This document shows positions 31,090 to 44,100 of a DNA stretch of 64,000 nucleotides, one piece after another. A program made the translations under genes and the position numbers. Below the pieces are notes generated by a model that did no database searches, was not told where the DNA came from, and saw nothing but the letters and a program-made list of their open reading frames with translations. This stretch comes from Plumapathes pennacea (lineage: Eukaryota; Cnidaria; Anthozoa; Antipatharia; Myriopathidae), in assembly GCA_964036295.1 (NCBI GenBank), contig OZ038463.1:5323274-5387273 (forward strand), in the 5' to 3' direction. Position 1 is the first letter of the stretch; each line of letters opens with the position of its first letter.

Positions 31090-34000
31090 TCATGGCTTTG
31101 GAAAAGGAGTCACATCTTCTCCCAGGAGGACAAAAGGAGCCCAGTAGCGGGGATGGTGGAATTTCTTGTATTCTCTCACGTCCTTCATAGCTTGATTGAG
31201 TGCCTCATTTGCACTTTCGCCATCTTTAAGGTACTCGTAAAAACGAGACATAAAACACGTAGTAGCCCCATCGTCAACCGCCCATAGTGTTACAAGAACC
31301 GCTCTAGCTCCAGCTCCGAGAAACGCACGAGCTATACCGACTACGCCCTCTCCTCTTGTGACGCCACCACATCCACTGTGACAGCAACTAAGAACAACCA
31401 GCTTTGCCTCGATGCGTTTGCGTTCGAGATCGGAAATGAGAAGCATAAGATCTGTAGCTTTGGGAACTTTAGGCATTTCAGGAGAACGGGCAAGCAAGAT
31501 CTCTCCCCTATCTTTATCGCCGTGTGCTGCAACATGAATTAAACAGGCACTTTCCATTCTCCGTAGAAACCTCCTTTTGGTCGCCTTATTCCCCACAAGT
31601 GGCTTAGCGTGGAGAATTTTACTGATCAATTCCACCTCTTTCACTGCGAACGGTAGTCTTGGCGCAGTAGTAACTTCTCCATCCTTCCACACTTTGCCCA
31701 CTTCAGGCTCTCCAACGATTAATGGTCTTGCCTGGCCTGACAGTACCTCAACTGAGCGTTCTTTGATTATCTTTGCTATTGTTAATGATGGAATGTGTCT
31801 CACTCGTAACGATTCTGCCACGTAGTGTTCGTTCTCATCCATGAAGGCGGCAAAAGGAGCCAGAGCGAGTCGTCCATCAGGAACAATAATTACTTGCGAC
31901 CCCACCACATGTTGTCGAACAGGCTCCAGAAGAACCCGGTAAAGATCTTTTAGCAAACTGTTCATTTTTAAATCATCCGGTCCTTTGGAGGATTCAGCGG
32001 ATACCGCGGTACTACTGGGTTGAGATGATACTACTCTTGGAACAGTCCTATTGTCAGGCTTAGCGGCGTGAGCCAGTACCCATTCTGTTTTTTTCTTTAA
32101 GGGTATTAAAAAATCTTTTGCGTAAAGAAATGATAGTGAGCGATCTTCGCACCTGGCATTCTTACTTGGTTCTATCGACGCTACAGCCTTATTAATAAGA
32201 GAGTGTAAATCATCAGTAAAGGTTTTGTGGTGAAACAGAACATCTCCATTTGGCTGAATAATCCAAGTACAAATATCACGGCTAAGTAACGCAAAGAATA
32301 GGACTGTACTTTCCAAGGCCTTGACCACCTTTCGTACTTCATGGAGGTGTTCAATCCTGGTTTTACACTTGGCAGCACTGGTGGACATAAGGTCAACTAA
32401 AGCTCTTGAACGTCCGTTTTCAGCAGCAATAAGAGCTTCGCCATTTTTCTTTTGATACAGAAGAATTTTATTCAAACATTTAGACGTCTCCACAAATTCC
32501 TCGATGAAAGAAACTTTATATTCATCCCAATTGGGAACATTTTCAAGGAGTTTATAGTGGCACTTCAAACTTTTTCTTAAATTGCTTTCAGCGTCGCCAT
32601 GCTGGCCGTGAGAGGCATAAAAATAACCAAGGTTGCCATAAAGTCTTCCTTCTCCATAATTGGCTCCAATCTCTTTTGCAATAGTAAGGCCCATTTTCTG
32701 ATACTCAATAGCCTTGTTGTACTGGGCCAGAGAATAATAGAAAATACCAAGGTTGCCATAAGCTTTTAATTCTCCATTTTTGTCTCCAATCTCTTTTGCG
32801 ATACTAAGGCGCATTGTGAGATGTCCAATAGACATGTCATACTGGCCGAGAGAGTTATAGCAAACACCAAGGTTGCCATAAGCTCTTCCTTCTCCGTCTT
32901 TGTCTCCAATTTCTCTTGCAATAGTCAACCCCATTTTGTGATACTTAATAGCTTTTTCGTACTGACCGAGAGAGCAGTAGCAAGCACCAAGGCCGCCATA
33001 AGCTTTTCCTTCTCCATTTTTGACTCCAATCTCTTTTGCGATAGTAAGGTGCATTTTCAGATACTCAATAGCCTTGTCGTACTGGCCGAGAGAGTGATAG
33101 CAAGCACCCAGGTTGCCATAAGCTGTTCCTTCTCCATTTTTGTCTCCAATCTGTTGTGCAATAGTATGGTGCATTTTCAGATAATCAATAGCCTTGTCGT
33201 ACTGGCCGAGAGAATAGTAGCAAGCACCAAGGCTGCCATAAGCTATTCCTTCTCCATTTTTGTCTCCAATCTCTTCTGCAATAGTAAGGTGCAATTTCAG
33301 ATACTCGATAGTCTTGTCGTACTGGCCGTGAACGGCATAGCAAGCACCAAGATTGCCATAAGCTCTTCCCTCTCTATTTTTGTCTGCAATCTCTTTTGCC
33401 ATAGCGAGGTTAGTTTTCTGATACTCAATAGCTTTGTCGTACTGGCCGAGAGCGGCATAGCAAGCACCAAGGTTTCCATAAGCTGCTCCTTCTCCATATT
33501 TGTCTCCAATCTCTTTTGCGATAGTAAGGCCCATTTTCTGATACTCAATAGCCTTGTCGTTTTGGCCGAGAGACTTACAGCAAACACCAAGGTTGCTATA
33601 AGCTCTTCCTTCTCCGTCTTTGTCTCCAATCTCTTTTGCGATAGTAAGGCCCATTTTCTGATACTCAATAGCCTTGTCGAACTGGCCGAGAGAATGATAG
33701 CAAACACCAAGGTTGCCATAAGCTGTTCCTTCTCCGTCTTTGTCTCCAATCTCTTTTGCGATAATGAGGTGCATTTTCTGACACTCAATAGCCTTATCGT
33801 ACTGGCCGAGAGAGTGATAGCGAGCACCAAGGTTTCCATAAGCTGCTCCTACTCCATTTTTGTCTCCAATCTCTTTTGCGATAGTAAGGCCCATCTTCTG
33901 ATACTCAATAGCCTTGTCGTACTGACTGAGAGAGGAATAATAAACAAAAAGGTTGCCATAAGCTCTTCGTTCTCCGTCTTTGTCTCCAATCTCTTTTGCG

Positions 34001-34278
34001 ATAGTAAGACCCACTTTTTGATTCTCAATAGCCGTGTCGTGCTGGCCGAGAGAGCCATAGCAAGCACCAAGGTTCCCATAAGCTACTCCTTCTCCATTTT
34101 TGTCTCCAATCTCTTTTGCGATTGCAAGGCACACTTGAAAATGTTTCATAGCTTTTTCGTACTGTCGAGTAGAATAGTAACGGCGACCAAATTTATCATG
34201 AACTTGTATATTTAATTCCGTGTTCTTAGTTTGCTCCGCGAACTTTAAGGAGATGGGGAGAACAGGCAGTTTGTCCAT
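31090..34278 (-). CDS. TPR-CHAT protein (1062 aa, single coding exon)
   Basis: About 14 consecutive 40-residue TPR units (residues ~29-590; consensus AYGNLGACYHSLGQYDKAIE then YQKMGLTIAKEIGDKNGEG) precede a linker and a C-terminal CHAT domain (~790-1060). CHAT is a caspase-like cysteine protease fold; the dyad appears intact as His919 in HVAAHGDKDRG and Cys966 in VVLSCCHSGCGG. TPR-CHAT proteins are abundant in cnidarians (often named TPR protein 28-like) and are regulated proteases in bacteria; the target here is unknown. The coding region has no introns. A 3' splice site (tttctacag) ends just upstream at 34302, so a 5' UTR intron is likely, with candidate donors near 35596 and 36552. Confidence 0.95.
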   Translation of the reverse strand: MDKLPVLPISLKFAEQTKNTELNIQVHDKFGRRYYSTRQYEKAMKHFQVCLAIAKEIGDKNGEGVAYGNLGACYGSLGQHDTAIENQKVGLTIAKEIGDKDGERRAYGNLFVYYSSLSQYDKAIEYQKMGLTIAKEIGDKNGVGAAYGNLGARYHSLGQYDKAIECQKMHLIIAKEIGDKDGEGTAYGNLGVCYHSLGQFDKAIEYQKMGLTIAKEIGDKDGEGRAYSNLGVCCKSLGQNDKAIEYQKMGLTIAKEIGDKYGEGAAYGNLGACYAALGQYDKAIEYQKTNLAMAKEIADKNREGRAYGNLGACYAVHGQYDKTIEYLKLHLTIAEEIGDKNGEGIAYGSLGACYYSLGQYDKAIDYLKMHHTIAQQIGDKNGEGTAYGNLGACYHSLGQYDKAIEYLKMHLTIAKEIGVKNGEGKAYGGLGACYCSLGQYEKAIKYHKMGLTIAREIGDKDGEGRAYGNLGVCYNSLGQYDMSIGHLTMRLSIAKEIGDKNGELKAYGNLGIFYYSLAQYNKAIEYQKMGLTIAKEIGANYGEGRLYGNLGYFYASHGQHGDAESNLRKSLKCHYKLLENVPNWDEYKVSFIEEFVETSKCLNKILLYQKKNGEALIAAENGRSRALVDLMSTSAAKCKTRIEHLHEVRKVVKALESTVLFFALLSRDICTWIIQPNGDVLFHHKTFTDDLHSLINKAVASIEPSKNARCEDRSLSFLYAKDFLIPLKKKTEWVLAHAAKPDNRTVPRVVSSQPSSTAVSAESSKGPDDLKMNSLLKDLYRVLLEPVRQHVVGSQVIIVPDGRLALAPFAAFMDENEHYVAESLRVRHIPSLTIAKIIKERSVEVLSGQARPLIVGEPEVGKVWKDGEVTTAPRLPFAVKEVELISKILHAKPLVGNKATKRRFLRRMESACLIHVAAHGDKDRGEILLARSPEMPKVPKATDLMLLISDLERKRIEAKLVVLSCCHSGCGGVTRGEGVVGIARAFLGAGARAVLVTLWAVDDGATTCFMSRFYEYLKDGESANEALNQAMKDVREYKKFHHPRYWAPFVLLGEDVTPFPKP
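32600..34200 (-). repeat. 120-bp tandem repeat encoding the TPR array
   Basis: The TPR units are similar at DNA level with period 120 bp (recurrent words such as tctccaatctcttttgcgat and aatagccttgtcgtactggc). This indicates recent unit duplication or gene conversion, and it also creates a long spurious ORF on the plus strand. Confidence 0.9.
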
Positions 34279-34300
34279 TAGTTCCAGCTAGTTGCTCAGT

Positions 34301-37300
34301 CCTGTAGAAACAAAAAGTCTTTGTGAGATTCTCCTAATATCTTCGTAAAGACAGATCCGTTATTTTGTGTGCATGTCATTATTTCGATTTGCAATCACGC
34401 CCTGAAAACGTTTGCACGATGAGATAAGTGTTGTTTAGTTAGACAAGCAGGATAATGTTTGTTCAGGTTAAGTGACGGTTGCAATTTACTTCAACTGACA
34501 CATTTGAAAATAGGTTTTTGGTTTAAAACTGTCTGAGACTATATGGAGCCTCAGTGAGCTTTTCGTCAGATGTTTTGAAATATTTGTTACTTTAAGTATT
34601 TAGTCAATATATGTCTTTAAGGAGCTGTCATGTTTTTATTGATCGTATGGGGGGAGGAGGGGGGATTGCGGGGAAGCGGAAGTATTTGGGTATGAAAACA
34701 ATTCAATATATAATATTTTGTCTGATTTCCCCTCAAATACCTTGGAAGATTTACAATCTCGCCCCTGCTAATCAGCAACATTTCATGTTACCAGCCCCTC
34801 TCTCTTATGCCCCATCCTCAATATTTGTGTGCACAAAATCCTGTTTATGTTTCTTAATGCATAACTGGAAACATCTGATGGGGAACATATTTGGTCAGTC
34901 TATGAAATCAGATTAAATCATCCTTGTCAACATTTCTAAATTTTGACAAATTCCTTGTCAAATTGTGGGCAGGATTGCGGGCGCCCAAACACCGAGGGCT
35001 GGGGACTGAGCCCAGGTTAAGCTGCAATGGCACAAATCTTTAGGAGGAGGGGGGTGGGCTCAATTAAAAGCAATATACTTGCCAATATATCGTACATCAT
35101 ATAATAATGAAAAACAACTGCTACCCGGAAGTTTAGTTTTCCTGGAATAGCATTTCCAGTGTGCTTCATATTTAATAAATCTCAATATATGTCTTTGAGA
35201 CCACGACAGTGCATTTGTTTAACGACTTCAGATAGGTATAAACAAGGATAAATTTTAAAAAAGTTTATTTTCTTGCACATTTGTGATCAAAAAGCCAGAA
35301 AACTAGACTGTGTACAGCAAAAGTTGAAACTTTATCACGACACTCTTTGTTCTTCCATACCCATCAACTTGTTCAGGAGTTCGAAACTTGTTGAATTCAT
35401 TTTTTGCTTTCATATAGACAGAACGACTTCATAAATTAGATATATATTTGTTCGTATTTTGTAGTTTATATTTTATTTTTGATCCGGCGATAGTCATCAT
35501 AAAAATGAACTTTTGTACGACATTCATTCGTTTTTCACATTATAAATGATCTATCTAACCAAACGTAAAGATAAACAATAAATAAGAATACTCACCCCGG
35601 AAATAATTGTTGTGAGCTTCCTGTAAACACTAAATGACGCACTTGGTGACACGTTGTGCGCTCGACTGGTGTGTTCTGTTGGTGCAGATAGATAAAAATA
35701 AGAGTTGTTTTTCTTTTTTTGACGCAGTTTTCTCGCACTTTAAAAATCCCTGTTACACTTTCTGTGTATAGTTGGTTGAAATCGTGTTTTAAATCTGAAG
35801 GTATAGGTAATTTGCCAGAGACCCCCTCCCCCTCCGCGGGACTTCTATAGCGAGTTTCGCTGCAGAGCAATTGTTTTGTCGGTAATTTGTGAGCGCCAAA
35901 TGCGCGACCTACACATAAGGGGAAACCCTTTCAGAACTTGTGGTTTGCTTTCGAAACAGTGATGTTCATTACACCTAAAATACCTCATTGCACTTTCTGT
36001 GAACTTAGTTGAATCAACTGGCCATTTGCGAAACAAAGGAAAAAAAAGAAATATAGTAATAATCAAGAAAAAATAACGCTCAAGGAAACACGAACCATTT
36101 TATTCTATATCATAGACACGAGTGTTTTACTGGAAAATGTACTGTGCGTAAAATCCATACAAAACTACATCTGGGACCCGAGTGACGTATTTTATATATC
36201 CTGCTAGCGAGGATAGTGACGATATCGATCATTTCTCGCGTTTGCACGGTTGTTTGTGCATTTTCTCGTAAAGTACTCGTGTCTATAAAAAAAAGATCAG
36301 CAAATTCCCAGTGACCTGGAAAATCTTCTGGTATTATTTAATATCAGAAAGGCACATCACCAAAAGTTTTACGTGGTCTTCGCAGACTCAAATTTTGGAG
36401 ATGTACGAGTCGAAACGCGAGCAGGCTATTCAGTTTGGACGAGTCGGCATCCATGCCATTCTTTGCCGCATTTGTTTATTATTTTGATAGTTATGCACAT
36501 AAACCTTTTGATATCATGTCAGTGATTTACATGCCAAACTAAAATACTCACCTTCGCAGAGGTTTATCCCGAGTTTTTCTCAATTGCAGAATAACGCTTT
36601 AGATACAGACACTCGTTATATAACTGGGCTGATAGTTTCGTTTATGTTTGCTGTCAAAAGACTTCCGCCTGATCATCAATTTCATTTTGAACAATGACGC
36701 GCGCGACACATGTCAATCACACAAAGTGTGGAGTGTTGTATCTCGGAATAAATCGGGAAGCGACCAGTCTTGGGTAATCAGTCTTGTAGTGAGAGAAATA
36801 AGTGAATCAAATAAACAACGTGAAAGATCCGTTTTGGAAGTAATCAGTGCAGAGGATATTTCCGAAAAGCGATTAAGGCCCGTTTCAGACGTCACTCTTC
36901 ACAAGTGCCGAACCTTATGCAAATGAGCTTAAACAATGGTTTTCCTCATTTGCATTAGTTTCGGTTCGTGTGTAATCAGGAGCTATATCACGAGTTTTTT
37001 TTAATGGCACCTCGAACCACGAACTCGACAGGTTCAGTGCGTAACTGGCTAAAAATACACTGAGGACAGCATGCAGATTTAGTCCTTGCCGATTTTCACT
37101 TGCTTCTCTCCAACTGAACTCTCCCTAAGGTGGACACTAAATGCTAGTCCCAAGCCTTAGTTCGCTGTATTCTGATTCCATCAGGTTCTTTTTGCTAAAA
37201 GAGCGCTGCAGGTAGATGTATATTCTGAGAAATGCCACACAATGTATATGGATAACGCGCAAAGGAAAGAAGTTCCTTTGAGTTGCAGTGTTTGCCTGAC

Positions 37301-38116
37301 GATACTGATTCCACCGCTGAGGAATAATGCAAAAAGTAGTTGTTAAGTATAGGTATTTCTATATTTGCAATCTTTTATTCTGCTTAGTTTCGCCTCATTT
37401 TTGCATTATTACATCGTTATGCTCATAATAATTAATTTGAATTCAAATTGAATTGACTAAATAAAGTAATATAATCTCCAACGAATAATGAAGCATGTTA
37501 TGAGATCGCTGGCTATGTGAAATGGAATATGATTAGTCTCTTGTGTCTTGTTCTCTCAAAATTGGAAGGCAGACAGAATCAGAAGCGAATGTGATTCAGT
37601 TTTGCTAGATGGCTAAGCAAACAAAATAGATGGGAATTTTCACAACGGGAATAACAAACGAGGACTGTAATTGTTTGACTAAACCTGCAATGACTTTGAT
37701 CGAACACAAAACTTTACTTCACGCAAGCTGACTCAGCTTAAATGCTCGCCTGAGGAGCTTGGGTACAAATTGGAGAGCGGCTAAACTTCACTCTAGTTAC
37801 TGCAACGACAACAACAGCAACAACAAGAAGAAAGAAAAAGGAAACGGCAAACAAGCAGAAAGTACTCAACTAAGAAAGAAAACTTCATAGAACAGACACC
37901 TAAATCAATTCATAAAGTTCGTCAGTTTACAGTCATATCGTCGGGAGTTTTGCTGCTTTCGTTAATATGAGTGCTGACTGGCGAATCAGTGAGCTCAGTT
38001 TGTACTCAGATGCCGCTTTTGTTGCTGTACTACACTGCGAGTTCGATTAGCCAGTCTCATAATGATGATGGTCATTGGCATCTGCAATATTATATGTACA
38101 ATATAAAAAAAACATT
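34301..38116. other. intergenic stretch between TPR-CHAT and lipoxygenase genes
   Basis: No coding exon recognised. Minus-strand GTGAGT donors near 35596 and 36552 could belong to 5' UTR exons of the TPR-CHAT gene. About 36865-36975 resembles the cccgggcc/ttgcaatgag foldback family seen at 53260. The rest is AT-rich. Confidence 0.4.
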
Positions 38117-38122
38117 TTTATT
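38117..38122 (-). terminator. poly(A) signal of the lipoxygenase-like gene
   Basis: AATAAA on the minus strand, 64 nt past the stop codon at 38186-38188. Confidence 0.5.
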
Positions 38123-38185
38123 ACGAGTTCAGAATCCTGGAAACCACGTACTCTTGATACTGTCACGTGACAATATTCTACGTAA

Positions 38186-41100
38186 TCACGTGCTAATACT
38201 GTTTGTTACGTATTTGGGAAGAAGGTATGGATATGGTAGAAATCCTTGGTCGACTCGCTCATTGTTTGAATCCAAGAGTACTTGCGTCAAATTGGCCAGC
38301 TCGTTGTGGTATTTCTCCACCAAAGCTCCAGCTTCAACGTCTTGCAATTTTGGTCCGTAATCAAAGAGTTCGTCTAGATGGATCGATGCAATGTTTGAGC
38401 TAAGTTCGGCAATTTCCTGGTCCGAAAGAAAAAAAGAAAGAAAGATGTATTTATCTATGACTACTGTAAATAAAGTTTAGTGCGAGACATTTTGAAGAGA
38501 TAAAGGAAGGGCCGGACTAAATTTATTGCTGTCAAAATACCGTACAAGCATTCGACTTCGACCGACAAGTCGGGAAGTCAAGATAACGAATGCAAGTAAA
38601 GATTTGAAACTGAGACAATCTTTGCGCCGCGCTTTTTCGTGTTAGTCTTTACCTATTTTTGTTTATTTGTTTGTTTCCTTTAGAAAGCGGTTAGTCTTAG
38701 TACGCGGCTGAAATGTCTGCTCGGGGGTGGTTTTTTTCACCCGCCTTCCCACTCTTCCTCAGTCTCTCCTCTGCAAAACTAGGCACCCAGGCAAACATTT
38801 CACCCGTATGTAAAAAAACTGTCGAATCAATCTGCTGCTTATAAATTCATCGAAATTAGAAGCAAATAGTATATGTCAACAAAAGAAACTTAACGAATAT
38901 TGCTAGAAGTCCCAAATGTATACGTACGAGAGCGACAGCTTTGTTTCCAAACATCATGTTGGAAAATTTTGCTTCCCCTTTATCGTCCGTAAAAAGTTTG
39001 TGGGGTGCATTTGGGACGAAACCGCCGTAGTCCAATATGGGGTACGTTGTGGCAGCGTGGTGGCCAGTAAACGTCCACAACAGTGTTGCTAGAACTTGAC
39101 TTAGTTCGCTCTTCGTGTTCAACTTCGCGGGGAGTTTCTTTACCTGTATGAAAAATAAACACGCGGCTTAAGGAATCAAATATTAATTTATCATAAACAG
39201 ATAAAAAGGTGCAAGGTTTCGATTCGTACATTTGAAATCAAATTGAATTGTAAAGCAAGTGTGATTATCAAAAACTTTTAAAATAATATAAGTATTGGTC
39301 ATGTTCGGTCTTTCTGAGTTAAACTCTGTAGCTGAATACAGCTACGGATCAAGGCTCTTGTCAACGTGTAAGCAACAGACAAAGTAGAATAATAAAAGAA
39401 TAACAAGAACAAGAAAAAAAAATAGAATAACTAAAAGCAAAGATAAATAAAATTGTCGCGGAAAAGGAAGTAATAATGCCGGGGAAAACCATAACAAGTT
39501 TGGCCTGAATCCCTGCTTCTGACAAAATTGACAGTTTCGTTCAAAAATTGGGTAGGGCAATTTGAATAATATAATATGTATTTTCATTACACTCTTATTG
39601 AAACTCATGGCTGGTTCATCACCTTTCCTTGGATAATTTCCAAGGTCAGGAAACATCCAGGTCTAACTCCTTAGCATAAAGAGGCGCTTTAATATAATTT
39701 ATGCAAGAGTTTCCTGGACTCTCAATCACTAATTAGCGTTAACGTATACATGTTGGAGATTACCACACATCGTCTATCAGTTAAGATTCTTAAGCCCCGT
39801 TTACACTGACAAACATTTTGCTGCCGTCCATGCACACAAAAACGACAAAGTAACACAATGTATCGAATTCACTGCAAACTTTAGAAAACGGCCTCCAGAG
39901 AGGAAAGAGTTGAAAACTTTATCGTATTTGTGTGGATGGTCAAATTCGCTGAAAACGCAAACTTTTGAAAGTGACATCAAAAGTACTTTCAAATTCACTG
40001 AGAACGCAAACTTTTAAAGACAGTTGTTCATCTAAGTCGTGTGGACGCAATATTTTTATTCTGTTTTCAGTTAAACGAACACGTATTCGTATCGACAGGG
40101 CCTTGATGCACTGATACATTATGTACATTTATCATCAAGTTGTTTACGACGGAGCTCTGACCCTGCTTAGTGGCAGAGCTGGGCAGAAAATCCCGTTCCT
40201 TACGTAATGTTTAACTTCCTACATTTGTAATTGTGTTTATTCCACGACAAAATCAGCGCACGATTCTTCCACTTCAAGTGCTGCCAAATTTGATGTGTAT
40301 AAACTAAGAACCTTAAATTTGCACCTGTATATATGTTTTGCGATTCTCTTTCCATTACTGCATAGTGGCACTTAAAAAGCCTGAGGTGATAAATTTTAGT
40401 CACGTGGGTAATTTTGGGACATAGGGCCTCTTTTGTTTTTCATCTTAGGGGTTGAAATATATTTTTCTGAAACAAAGCTTTCTTAATGCGTTTTATTAAC
40501 CTTTCAAAACGCTGTAGTTAAACACATATGACACACAAACATCGAACGTTGGCTGAAATAAGGAAATATTCCGACAAAAAACAACTCAAGGCTAATATCT
40601 TTATAAGGAAGCCAAAACTTGTAGTCAAATTTGAATTTAGCAGTTGGCACAATTATCTTTCGAATAAACGAGACTTTTCATTTCACTTTTAAGCTAATTG
40701 CGGTTGCAAATTGTAGATGAATATTCATCGCTCCATGAATTGTTAACGCTATTACCCTATTTGTATGCACCGAAATGTATCATCGAAACAGTCTCATCAG
40801 GGCACCGCAGGTCTGAACAGATTGTTTTGTAGCAACTGACGGTTCAAGCAATATATCTAATTGACCCGCACGAAGTCACCACACTAAAACTTTAGTTTAC
40901 AAGGTTTCAAGACGTGTATTACAGAATTAGTCACTTGGAAATTATCAAGGGTCCTTCAACCAAGTCTGTATTGATAGGATCTTCGAGAGGTTTAATCCAG
41001 TTTGGACGTCAACACTTGCGACAGTGATAGATTTTAACGTCAAAAGGAGGGAGGCTCAATCTGGTAAAGAAAAAAAGCTGCCTCAGGAGCCATGAATCAC

Positions 41101-44100
41101 TCGACTGGAAATCATCACATGGAGCACAGGCAACAAACAGATCACATGCATGGACACATGGCGACTTGCGTGCATTTCATGAAGTCAAATTTCGAGCTAC
41201 ATGGCAGTCCCGCGCCGGTCATAGCGAACGCTTGCTTGAATATCCCGCTGGCAATCTTGGTAACTGCGTCGAGCATTTTGGTGCTGTGGTCCATTCGAAC
41301 AACTCGGTCCTTACATTTGCCGTCCAAACTTTTACTTCTCAACCTTTCTTTGACGGATTTTGGAGTCGGCATTATTGCACAGCCCTTATTCGTGACATTT
41401 CTCTTGGCAAAAGTGAAACGCGACGAGGCTACAAGTTGCTTTGCGTACGCCGCCTTTGGGGTAATAGGAGCCATGCTAAACTCTGTTTCTATCATGACAA
41501 TGACAGCCATAAGCGTAGACCGATACATTTCTTTATATTTCCACATCAGCTACCGTGCTATTTTAACCGTCAAACGAGTATCCTTAGTGCTAGCGGTCAT
41601 ATGGGTTTTTTCAGGATTGTACGCGTTTTTGCGGCTTTGGTATCCAATGTCGCATAGTTACCTTATCATCGTCATCTGCTGCATTTCGTTTATTGTTACT
41701 TCTGTGGCATACACGATGGTATACGTAAGGCTACGCCACCATTTCAGCAATCAGATACAAGCTCAAACACAGGGCCACGTTAGACAACAACCGGCTGCAA
41801 CTACACTGAACGTGGCGAAGTTTAGAAAGTCTACATCAGGGATGCTAATAGTCTATTGCGCTTTTATTTTGTGCTATCTGCCGTACGTCGTAGCGAAGGT
41901 TGTAAAGCAACTCATAGGACATAGCGCCTCTGTTCAGTGCCTCATCGAATACACCTTAACTATCGTCTGTCTTAACTCCTTTTTAAACCCACTTATATAC
42001 TATTTCCGCCTTCCCGCAATTCGTACGGGCGTTCTGGAAACGCTTCGTAACATCTTCGGCCGAAGTTCTCAGCCAGAAACTTTTGAGTCCAGGACAACTT
42101 AACGTATAAATATAGTTCCACGAGCCACAAGTTTCTTTTGCCACTTGCCGTATGTGAATATTTTGAACCGATTCTATATGTACAGAAAGTCTCGCACTTG
42201 TTTAAATACATTTATCAAGTTAAGTTTGAAAAACTTAATTAAACGAACATATACTTTGAACAGTGAATCAACCTATAAGATGTGGAAAATCTGAACGCTA
42301 TTATTCAGTAAGTGTTATAGCTAAATTAAACAACCGTGTAAGATAGCAAAGCCCGCAAATAATCAAAATGGGTATAAGATATACTATTCTCAACCGTTTT
42401 TTTTAATATCTGAAAGTCAAAATGTGTAAAGTATAATATACAGTTGAAAAGAATAATTGGCCGCCATGTTGTGCGGTAAGCTTTGTGTGTCCAGTTTGGA
42501 AGTTTATTAGAACTGCGCCTGGCATTGTGATCCCAAGTATGGTATTAATTTTGTATTTTCAATTTCTTTTTTTTTTTGAGATCGCAATGGTACCCGCTTG
42601 AGAAAATATGCTTCAAATTTCAAAATTCACACAACACTTTAATTGGAGCGTAAGACCCGGGCCAAACGCCGTACTTCATATGAGCCGAACTCAATTACAG
42701 TTTAGGTCGACCCAAGTTAATTAATATCGATTGTTAAATTATGCTATTTTTTACTTTTCCTGTTCCGCGACATAGATTAATGATTAATACATGATGCCAC
42801 TTTCTGTTTTGATATATAATCAGTTAAAATAATTATATTTCTAGTTAGAGGACTCCTTGTAAAACCTAGAAAGGTTTCCTGAGCCCCCGTTTAAGATTAA
42901 AACATGCATTGTAATCAAACTGTCAATAAACTGTTTTCTGTTCTGTCAAACAGTCAAACACCGAACTTAATTCAGCCGAATTCAACTGAAGCCATCGTTC
43001 GCGCCTGCCCTAGCCATGAAAAAATCGACCAGCCGCTCCACATACAATCAGTCGCGAACCCGAACTTCACAAAGTCATAAACTTAATTCAATGAATTGAG
43101 TTCGGCTTATGTGAAGTACGGCATTTGACCCGGGCCTAAGATATATTATCACTTTATTATTATTATTATTATTATCATTATTATTGTTCTCGTTCTCGTT
43201 CTCGTTCTCGTTCTCGTTCTCGTTATCGTTATCGTTATTGTTATTATTATTATTATTATTATTATTCTTATTATTCTTATTCTTATTCTTATTCTTATTC
43301 TTATTCTTATTATTATTACTAGAAATACGATAATCGCAGATACCCCCTCACTCTGCCATTGATGGGACTTTTACTTTGGTAACTCCCAACAAGAGTAGCC
43401 TTTGTTTTACCGAAATGTTGACTCAATCTTTTCTTCGAACTCAAGTGCTACACGCAAAGGAAGGAGAAAAAGAATGGTGTGTGTTATATTTTTGCGTTGA
43501 AAAAAGAATCGATTGCGTGACGAAGTACGTATTTCCCACGGTCGGCACGTCAAATTCATTCATACAGTCTGCCAAGCACGTTCTCAAAATTTAATACTCA
43601 AAGTTTGAAGTTGGTCGGCCGTCGTAGTACGGGAAAAAAGGAACACTGATTTTCCAATTTTGAATTCATAGGCAGTACAATTAAATAGGCTTCCTGTGCG
43701 ATTTGTTTTTACTCTGGGCTGCATGCTCCAGACTCAGGCATGCATATTTAATAGGATCGAATTGTTTTGTATGTGAACCCACTCAAAACAGCAAGATTTC
43801 TCCCAGAATCAAAGCAAAACTTGAACAGTTTACTTCAAATTATACACGGGCTTCAGACCTAGTAATACTTCTAAGGGCTTGTGAATGATTCTCGCTGCAA
43901 TCACCGCGTGTCAGATTACAGAAAAATAAGACATCTGACTAAATCATTCAAGACTCCAAGTTCCGATTGCTCTGAGCGAATACGGTAGCCGAAACTGGCG
44001 ACAGAAGCGTAGTAAAACAATACTTCGAGGGAAAATGATCAGCATACAGATTTTAATACATTCTTGAAGTGATCGAGTTACAAGCTATACGGGATAGAAG

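Noticed and set aside
32821..34215. 464-codon ORF on the plus strand with regular SSFSVFVSNLFCDSK-type repeats
   Set aside because: It is the antisense shadow of the 120-bp TPR-coding repeat; the minus-strand reading has clear TPR and CHAT domains.
41166..41657. 163-codon ORF overlapping the GPCR
   Set aside because: Alternate-frame shadow; only the 41092 frame has receptor motifs and seven hydrophobic segments.
43150..43320. CRISPR-like or regulatory repeat array
   Set aside because: The units are contiguous microsatellite blocks without spacers, in a eukaryotic genome.
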